Below are positions 57,050 through 64,000 of a stretch of 64,000 bases of DNA, one piece after another. The stretch lies in the NCBI GenBank assembly GCA_037893245.1, contig JBAIAA010000532.1, forward strand, positions 310,001-374,000. Direction: 5' to 3'. The stretch comes from Crossaster papposus (lineage: Eukaryota; Echinodermata; Asteroidea; Velatida; Solasteridae). The number at the start of each line of letters is the position of its first letter. Positions within the stretch are counted from its first letter, which is position 1. The position numbers were made by a program, and so were the translations under genes. The notes beneath the pieces are model-generated. The model was not told the DNA's origin. It was given only the letters and a program-made list of their open reading frames with translations, and searched no databases.

Positions 57050-57345
57050 TGAGAAGTACTTTTGTGAGAAGTATATTTACCTCTGCTAAAAAAAATAAAG
57101 GAGTTATGTTTTTGCCTCGTTTGTCTGTCCTGCTGTCTGTTTGTTAGCAGGATTATGGGAAAAACTACTGGAGGAATTTTAACAAAACTCGGTGGGTAGA
57201 TAACTTTATGGGTCAAGGATAATTCCATTAAATTTTCAGATTGATCTGGCTCAAGATCAGGAATCTGAATCAATTTAAATGATTTTTTAACGTTGGGAGA
57301 TTTTGTGGTTGGGCGGAGGTCTGCGCTCCACCAAGTGCAGGTTCT
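57050..57345 (+). repeat. Dispersed repeat with GGAGGTCTGCGCTC end, copy 1
   Basis: TTTGTTAGCAGGATTATGGG, AAAACTAC, GGTGGGTAGAT, TCAGGAATCTGAAT and GGTCTGCGCTCCACC blocks. Same order at 60815-61065. Confidence 0.65.
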
Positions 57346-57729
57346 AACTCAAATGGATACATTTCATAGACTGTTACCTATTTATCCCCGACAAAAAACG
57401 ACTCAACTTAGGCCGTGCCCTCACCAAAAGTCAGGAACAGCAACTGGGCTATATACATTTTTATTATACAAATATGGACTTTAAATACAAATCGTGAAAA
57501 TATAATGCTCAGCTTTGGGAAGCTAGTTATGATTGTATCACAACTAAAAGCAGTTAAAGTTTATTTTGCAAGTCCTTATCCATCAAGTTCCAGTAGATCT
57601 CTGTTAACTTGAACCTAGACATTTAAGTTTGAAATAGACGAATGGTTTAGTTTCACTAAGCTATCTGCATATGAAATGTTTACACAACTGTGAAAAACAT
57701 CTGAACGTCTAAACACACAGTTAACTTTA

Positions 57730-58050
57730 CCTTCCATACGTACTGTGGACAATCCTTTGTCTTTGTGTAGTTAAAAAAACGTTGACTAAATACTCATTTT
57801 TCTCGCTTCCCCCCAAAAAATGTAACCTCAAATTTTCAATTCTGAGCCTCTTAGCTGTTCCTCTTACTTTTTCTAAATATAACCCTAACCCGTTTTTCCT
57901 CTAAAGCTTTTTTTCAGAGAGGGCAAAACGGACTATGGACCTGTCCAAGTTCACAAACCGTAACCTCTTCCCGCATCCTGTGGACGTCAATTGTTCGGAA
58001 GTCGTCAGTGCGTATGAAATACTAACTCATACAAGTGTGTAAACACCTTT
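57730..58050 (-). repeat. Dispersed repeat related to 28930-29560, inverted
   Basis: CCCTAACCCGTTTTTCCTC, GACCTGTCCAAG.TCACAAACCG and GCTTCCCCCCAAAA match 29100-29340 in reverse. Confidence 0.5.
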
Positions 58051-58289
58051 CTGTGTGGAACCCCAAATGTTTGTACTAAAAAAACCTTTTCGAAAGGTTT
58101 CTCATAAATTATGTTCTGCAAAATGCCAATTTCCGACTTTAAGCTCTTTGAGCTCACGTGGTGACAGTTTAACATATGTGAGGAGGTTCTGGCAAAATGA
58201 GTCAGAACTGGGCCGAGGTTTGCCGGTATTACGAAAAAGAAAGTTTCTAATTACATTACTGTTTGTTGCATATTCTGTTGACAAGTTAA

Positions 58290-58674
58290 AGGGATCGTAT
58301 ACGTTTGGTAATTGGAACCCACTGTTTGTTTCAATCCTATATAGTTATAGATATATACCATAAAACTAACCTGTAAAAATTTCATTTCAAAAGGTGGTAG
58401 CGATTTTGAGATATTGCCAAAAATCTGGAGCGGTTATGTCCACGCAGGAAGAATAATCTGCATTGGAATACACAATCTGAGAAGCGTCACTGCAGTAACG
58501 CTTCTCAGATTCAAATTTTTTGGGATAAAAAGTGATTGTTTTCCATAACCGCAGTTCTTTGAAGTGAAAAGTTTCTAAAAATGCATTATACTATCCAAAG
58601 CTGCTGTACTTCTTACCAAGTAAGTTTTTATTGCCATAAATTTTTGGAGTAATTACCAAACGTAAACGATCCCT
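58290..58674 (-). repeat. TTAA-flanked MITE (family B), complete, inverted
   Basis: TTAA at 58286-58289 and 58675-58678. Inverted relative to the copies at 48576 and 53459. Confidence 0.88.
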
Positions 58675-58749
58675 TTAAGGCTGTTTAAAGTTTGCAATTA
58701 TCTACAGGTCAAAAAAGTAAAAAAACTGGAGAAAAAAAAGTCCATTTAA

Positions 58750-58880
58750 AGGTAGGATACACCAGTTGCAGATATCGGGAAAAAATCCACCGAATTGTTA
58801 AGAGATATCTTACTTATTTGAAAGTAAATAATGATTGTAGGCATCCTTCAAAATGATTGCCCTATATATTCTGTAATTGT
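58750..58880 (+). repeat. TTAA-family MITE (family A), 5' fragment
   Basis: TTAA at 58746-58749, then AGGTAGGATACACCAGTTGC. Breaks off near 58880 where another element begins. Confidence 0.75.
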
Positions 58881-58904
58881 CAAAGGGTACATATCAAAGA
58901 GTAC

Positions 58905-59286
58905 AAATATGTGATGCGATCAAGCAAAATCAGTCGGAACTCTGCAATTCTTGTTTTGAGATCGGGCCAAAAGATGTTCATAGGGGTGGAAAAATCAAAA
59001 TTGACTTTTTTACAAAAAACAGAAGGGAAAAATATTTTTCTTTTAATACAGGAAAATACTCTTAATCAAATTCAGAAGGGAAGTGATACAAAAACATTAT
59101 TTTCTCAGTTTCTTTATTTTCAACGTGCTGGTGTTCAAATGGTTGTAATTTTTTAACCAAAGGTCGTATTTACATGGGGTTTTCACTGAAATGGGGCCGG
59201 AAGTACGCTACAAAAGGATGTGTAAAAATCCCAAAAAATGACCAAGGCCTACTTCAGACTGATTTTGCTTGATCGCATCACATATG
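58905..59286. repeat. Inverted-repeat element with ATATGTGATGCGATC ends
   Basis: Left ATATGTGATGCGATCAAGCA and right TGCTTGATCGCATCACATAT are perfect inverted copies extending into AAATCAGTC. It lies just downstream of the gas8 stop and may overlap its 3' UTR. Confidence 0.8.
59113..59118 (-). promoter_or_regulatory. Candidate gas8 poly(A) signal
   Basis: AATAAA on the minus strand about 310 nt after the gas8 stop. It lies within the inverted-repeat element, so the mRNA end is uncertain. Confidence 0.25.
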
Positions 59287-59428
59287 AATAAATCTGAAAA
59301 TCAAGGGGGAAAAATACATTATTTTTTTGCCACAATGGCCCGTGCCTAGGTCTCATTTTGCCAGAATGCCTCACACATCCACTCCGCCTACCAGACTAAT
59401 CCCCCGCCCCCTCCCTCTAGACCACATC

Positions 59429-59578
59429 CTATGTTGGAGCAGCTACTAATCCTGCAGGTCCCTGGCCAAGCTGTTGGCCTCCTACTGTACTCTCCAAGGG
59501 TTGGAATCCAATCTCTTCGGTTGGAACCCCAAATGATGTCAGTTTGGCCTCGTAGGTCCGTAGAAGATCGTTATGCGC
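59429..59578 (-). CDS. gas8: gas8 terminal exon
   Basis: Acceptor ...TTATTCCAG; 49 codons then TAG at 59431-59429. Encodes the strongly conserved C-terminal tail. Confidence 0.95.
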   Translation of the reverse strand, partial: AHNDLLRTYEAKLTSFGVPTEEIGFQPLESTVGGQQLGQGPAGLVAAPT

Positions 59579-60815
59579 CTGGAATAAATAATGAAAAAAA
59601 TAAGTAAATAAGTAAATAAATTTGTAAATAAGGGGGACATATGTGACCCGCTCCATCGTAATCAGGAATAAGTCGCTGGGGCCGTTTTACGCAAATGGCC
59701 GGTGAAGTGAACGCATGGGTGAAAATCGTGAGCAAGTCGTTTTTCTGAACATTGTATTTTTAGGAAGTGTAGTTATCACAAATTATTGTCATTAATGTCT
59801 TGTATGTAAAAACGATCAATAAAGATGAAAATGAAGAGGATTTGTGTGGGCTCTCTGTATGATTTTGGTCAATTTTGTTTATTTCAAAGCTGTTTTTCTC
59901 GTAATGTGGATTCGGCAAATAAATATACAACTGTCATCTTCATCAGACCATAACTCGTTAACCTAAACAGATACACGTTTGTGATGGGTATCATTAGAAA
60001 GCTTATGAAATTCCCTTTCTCACCATGTGCATATCTCAAAAAGTCTTTCTGCGACTTATTCCTGATTTCGATGGAGCGGGTCACATATGTGACCTGTCAT
60101 CACAAAATGAGAGTAAAGTCGGAAATATTGAAAATTAAGATATTGGTATTTTCAAATTCTTCAGAAAGAGAGCTTTCCAATGGTACATAACACTTAGGAG
60201 TTTATATGCGATAAATACTTTTTACAGCGCTATAAAGTCATGGGTTTCACAAAACGTGTTTGTGTGAAAACTTACTTTAAACATCTTAAACAAAACACGC
60301 AAAAGATTACAAAACAGGACAAGTAAGGTTCGGTTGAGCATAGCAACAACTATGTTCTAATCATTATTTCTTCTTGAAATTTTCCACAACAAAATATCAA
60401 AATTCGAAAACGTGGGATACTTATGAGAACCTGATTTGCATATTTAATTACCGTGTTAATTAGACCACTAATGGACTTTAATCCTAACACTAACTACGCA
60501 AAATCACGTAATTTAAGAGGTTTTCGATCATCGAATCTCACCCCAAAAATGGGAATATGTAGAGGAGGACTGGGGCTTTTCAAATTATGCGAAATCTTTA
60601 AATTGACCACCCCTTCATATTTTGACTTTAGATGGCCATATCTCTAAATCATATTGTGCGACTTTACTCTCATTTTGTGGTGACAGGTCACATATACTTT
60701 TGACCATGTTCATGTAACTTCTGTTTTTGACAGATTTACCCTCAAGCCCTTTTAATTCACTTAATATCTCCGACCATCTACGATTGCGGAGTATATGTAC
60801 ACATGTATTCACCAC

Positions 60816-60847
<32 letters not shown>

Positions 60848-63585
60848 GGGCGGACCGAGTGTTTGTTTTTTCTGTTAGCAGCATTACGGGAAAAACCAGA
60901 GGGATTATTTAACAAAACGTTGTGGGTAGATAGCTTATGGGTCAATGATGATTCTTTAATTTGTTTAGAATGATCTAGATCCAGATCAGGAATCTGAATC
61001 GCTTTGAATGATTCGTTAACGTTGGGCATTTTAGCGGTTGGGGCAGAGGTCTGCGCTCTACCGCAGGAGTATTACTTCTGCGTCAATTTATTCGAAGACA
61101 AATGTCAAATATTTACGTGAAATAACTTGGGAAGACTTCTGGGGCCGATTTCACAAAACGCTAAGACGCATCTTAGGAAGAGTAATTCGTCCCAACTCGC
61201 GACTCGTCCTAGGATCGATTTCACCAAAGTTAAGACGCATTCAACACGTCCTAACTTCCATAGCAACGCAGCTGAACTCGTCTTAACTGAGGATCGGTCC
61301 GAGGGTCGTCTTATCTCATTAATTCGTGCTTTAATCTGTATATTGTCTGTATAATGCAAAACCATTGCATTATCTTTTCGTTAAAGCCAAATGTCGGCCT
61401 AGAGTTTTAGTTTCGAAGAAGAGACAGATTTGATTTATATTTTGCTATGTGTGTATGCCTATAGTTTTAAAAACCAATTATTTATACGCCAACTAGTCGA
61501 CTCTGTCGTATAAAGAACGGTTTGTTTGTTTGCGGTTTGTTTTCAACGACTGTTTCCTCTAACGGTAAAAATAATCATGAAACAACCATCAAATTGGATG
61601 CGTCTTTCGTAAGATGGGTTTAGTGAAATCGATTCTAGGACACGTCTTAGCCAAGATCGATCTTTGATCTAGGACTCGTCCTAAGTCCTAAGATGAGTCG
61701 TAAGTTAAGACGAGTTTCGTGAAATCGGCCCCAGGATTACTTGTTTGATATATTTACCTTGCATACACGGGCCAGCTCATATTGAAGATCTTTGATGGCG
61801 CTGTTCTTGGAATCTAGTACATCCTGAACAAAACGGCAATAACAATAAATCAAGCATTAATGTCACAATATCTCACTCAATAAATTCTAGCAGACAAGCA
61901 CTTGACACAGCTCTTGGGGAAATAGCGGGCAGCTACATTTGTCAGTCTTTATTTCAAAACTTCTAGTTTTATTCCTATTTTATTCTAACTGAAATATACA
62001 GCATGGTTTTAGGGGAAGTAGTGGGAAATACTGGTCCCGAGGTGTAGGTCAGCTCGACTACATTCCGACGTGAAGCTCAGGGAGGTAGTCTAGCTGACCT
62101 ACACCTAGGGACCAGTATTTCCCACTATTTTCCAGAATCAAACCATGCTGTATTTTGTTTTACTACATCTCATAAATATTCACTGTCTTGTCGATAATGA
62201 CCTTCTTAGATTTTGCATCTTTATTCAGCATAAGATATTCAAGTTCTTGGTCAGTCAATGACAGAAATCTAGTAACATTACTGAGACTGGCTTCGTAAAG
62301 ATTACATGCCACAGACTACATGTGTACGAGGCGGGTTCCAGAAAAGACTACCACACAGCAGCGAGCTGGATACTCACCGGGATCACGTAACATAGCAGCG
62401 AATAATTGTTTCTTCTGCGCGCAGTATCAAGATTTGACGCGTGCTCTATTGCACGTACTGCTGTATTGTTAGAAGTTACCGTAGGACGGTTGTATTATTT
62501 GGCCAATTATTGGCTTAAATAATGTTTGATTAATACTTGTTCAGGTATACCCAGCACAATATGAGACCGATACACTATCTAGACTAATGTTACCTAACGC
62601 ACTCCCCCTACAAACCACAACAGTGACCAACACAAAAAAGGTGGGGTTCCTTCCGTCTCATATCTTGCTTCATATGGGTTCAGGAGCCATTTATTCGCTT
62701 GTTCTTGAAAGCCGGTCCGTTACCACATGGTAACGCCCCCCCACATGATTGAGTTACGACCAATCAGAAGCTATCAACTCTCCAAGGTCTTTGTTAACTC
62801 TTACTCTGCCAGACGCACCACAGTACATCAGGTGGAAAAGGCTGCTACACTTTGATGCAGTCAGCTGTCAACACTAGTGCATAAACAGCCAAGTCCAAAT
62901 CTATTGAGAGCTATAGTCACCATTGATCAATGCCAGAGATGGATCCTGCTGCATTGGGTGACCACAGACTCTGAGGCATTTTGGTCTTGATTTTGTTTGA
63001 CCTGATTGGTCTTGGTGCACTGGGCAGGCTAGTCATTTTGACGAACGGTACATGTTGCTGCGTCTGGCAGGGTTTCGAGCCAAAATACCTCCGAGGGTTA
63101 GGGTTATAGGGCCTTTTGGAATCCCTGGCTTCGTCTTCGTCTTTGGCTTAAGGCGATTTTTTACTCCCAACTGCAAGATCTCCAGCCACATTCTGACGCC
63201 TGTTGTGCTTCAGAAACATTCACCCGATTGATGTGAACCCCAAAGTTAGACAATTTAAATTTTCTTCCATTTCTATTTGCTTCTCAGTAATTCGGAATTC
63301 GGAGGCGAAGCCAAAGCCAAAGACGAAGCAACGATTTCGAAAAGGCCCCAAGTAAATATGAATCGGCATTCTTACCTCTAGCTTCCTCGTCACCACCGTT
63401 AGCGCTGTGGGGTCAAGGTTGGAGGCAGACAGCACCTCATTCAACTGGGCTTCTTTCTTCTCCAATGTGTCCGTCAGGGCGGTCAGTTTCTTCTCGAGCA
63501 GCAGGTTCTTGAAATTGCTCTTTTGCTGCACCTCATGGATGGCCTTGACAAACTTACGATACAGGTCATCTCGTTCTGTCTGCAT
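59429..63585 (-). CDS. gas8: Dynein regulatory complex subunit 4 (GAS8), C-terminal part of gene
   Basis: Three exons (63585-63376, 61823-61758, 59578-59429) join in phase 0 and encode the last 141 residues. Markers are [37 protein letters not shown], the [16 protein letters not shown] helix and the conserved tail [37 protein letters not shown]8/DRC4 is a coiled-coil subunit of the axonemal nexin-dynein regulatory complex, needed for ciliary and flagellar motility. The upstream exons lie beyond the right edge. Orientation matches the CAP gene, 16 kb downstream. Confidence 0.95.
59639..60088. repeat. ATATGTGACCCGC-end MITE
   Basis: Left ATATGTGACCCGCTCCATCG with AATAAGTCGC; right is the inverted copy ending GGGTCACATAT. 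In the last gas8 intron. Confidence 0.8.
60085..60695. repeat. ATATGTGACCTG-end MITE, complete, abutting the previous copy
   Basis: Begins within the last bases of the preceding element, sharing ATAT. Ends TGTGGTGACAGGTCACATAT. Full-length parent of 1250-1472 and relative of 28093-28513. Confidence 0.8.
60815..61065 (+). repeat. Dispersed repeat with GTCT microsatellite and GCAGAGGTCTGCGCTC end, copy 2
   Basis: Starts in an 8-unit GTCT run (60817-60848); then follows the same blocks as 57050-57345. Confidence 0.7.
61141..61732. repeat. GGGGCCGATTTCAC-end inverted-repeat element
   Basis: Left GGGGCCGATTTCACAAAACG and right CGTGAAATCGGCCCC. Multiple internal TTAAGACG / CGTCTTAA-type repeats. 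Ends just 25 bp before a gas8 exon. Confidence 0.75.
61758..61823 (-). CDS. gas8: gas8 penultimate exon
   Basis: 66 nt, 22 codons, phase 0; acceptor ...GTTCAG and donor GTAAAT. Confidence 0.95.
62030..62143. repeat. Foldback with GTAGTGGGAAATACTGG arms
   Basis: Left GTAGTGGGAAATACTGGTCCC then GGTGTAGGTCAGCT, right AGCTGACCTACACC then GGGACCAGTATTTCCCACTA. The spacer is only about 30 bp. A half copy is at 23102-23190. Confidence 0.75.
62545..62680. repeat. ATACCCAGCACAATATGAG repeat copy
   Basis: Left TACCCAGCACAATATGAGAC and right TCTCATATCTTGCTTC are inverted; the central TGTTACCTAACGCA and GACCAACACAAAA match 45566-45770. Confidence 0.6.
63107..63350. repeat. Inverted-repeat element with AGGGCCTTTTGGAA ends
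   Basis: Left GGGCCTTTTGGAATCCCTGG and CTTCGTCTTCGTCTTTGGC pair with right GCCAAAGCCAAAGACGAAGC and TCGAAAAGGCCCC. It ends about 25 bp before a gas8 exon boundary. Confidence 0.65.
63376..63585 (-). CDS. gas8: gas8 antepenultimate exon
   Basis: 210 nt, 70 codons, phase 0; acceptor ...CAATCTCAG and donor GTAAGA. Coiled-coil-rich. Confidence 0.95.
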
Positions 63586-64000
63586 CTGAGATTGTCATGA
63601 AAATATATGAAAAAGAGGAAGGTCATTTAGAGTTTTAAAACTAAAGTTTAGTTGTCAATGCATTTTCAAAATTTAGATTTTCTTTATCGAACAAATTTTG
63701 AAAGAAGACCATGTACTGTATACAAATAAATTTGATTTTTGTTTGCATTGGCAGGCCTTTTACACATTGTTAAAAAGTGTTTTTTATCATACTGGTGTCC
63801 CCCCCCCCCCCCCCCCCCCCCAACGACCCAAAGTAAATCACACTCACTTTGACTCGAAACACAAGATTTTGAACTTGTTTAAAATGTCTGCGGTTTTCGC
63901 AAGGAGTGCGGTTGACTGCGACCTCTTGTGGACACTTGTGAAACAATAGAGTTTTGCTGCGTTAGATTGCAGACTTTAATGGAAATTCATCAAATTTTTC
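63586..64000 (-). other. gas8 intron, partial
   Basis: Contains a poly-C run (63799-63822). No coding sequence seen. Confidence 0.6.

Overview
This is a eukaryotic, AT-rich, intron- and repeat-dense window from an animal genome. Split genes with GT/AG introns, an axonemal gene, a CAP/EGF/ShKT secreted protein and many non-autonomous DNA transposons fit a marine invertebrate. A deuterostome such as an echinoderm or hemichordate is my guess; the species cannot be fixed from the sequence alone. Almost all unique coding sequence is on the minus strand.

Host gene 1 (minus, 43115 down to 1073, with UTR toward position 1) is a 14-exon gene I assembled by hand from splice sites and reading phase. 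The exons sum to 1764 nt (587 codons plus stop) and every junction keeps frame. Exon 1 encodes a signal peptide and a charged helical region. Exons 2-5 encode a CAP (SCP/TAPS, cysteine-rich secretory) domain. The rest encodes alternating EGF-like and ShKT modules in the order EGF-ShKT-EGF-EGF-ShKT-EGF-ShKT, each on its own phase 1-1 exon, with two 30-nt microexons as linkers.

Host gene 2 (minus, right end) is the 3' part of gas8/drc4, a nexin-dynein regulatory complex subunit. Its last three coding exons lie at 63585-63376, 61823-61758 and 59578-59429. The roughly 16 kb between the genes (43.1-59.4 kb) holds no recognisable gene and is mostly MITEs and simple repeats.

The largest mobile element is an intact-looking Ty3/gypsy LTR retrotransposon (12142-19918, minus) in intron 7 of the CAP gene and in the same orientation as it. 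It has 1377-bp LTRs identical by eye, a tRNA-Trp-type primer site, 4-bp target duplications, a Gag with an unusual CHCC finger, a full Pol (protease, RT, RNase H, integrase) and a likely -1 frameshift heptamer. These traits match the CsRn1 clade.

The rest is a dense set of short inverted-repeat elements: several families flanked by TTAA (Kolobok/T2-like), a family with TATGTGACC ends, a family with GGGCCAATTTCA ends, a hAT-type element with an exact 8-bp duplication, and a 1.8-kb element with 56-bp inverted repeats and an exact 9-bp duplication. There are also a tRNA-headed SINE, several foldbacks and several minisatellites.
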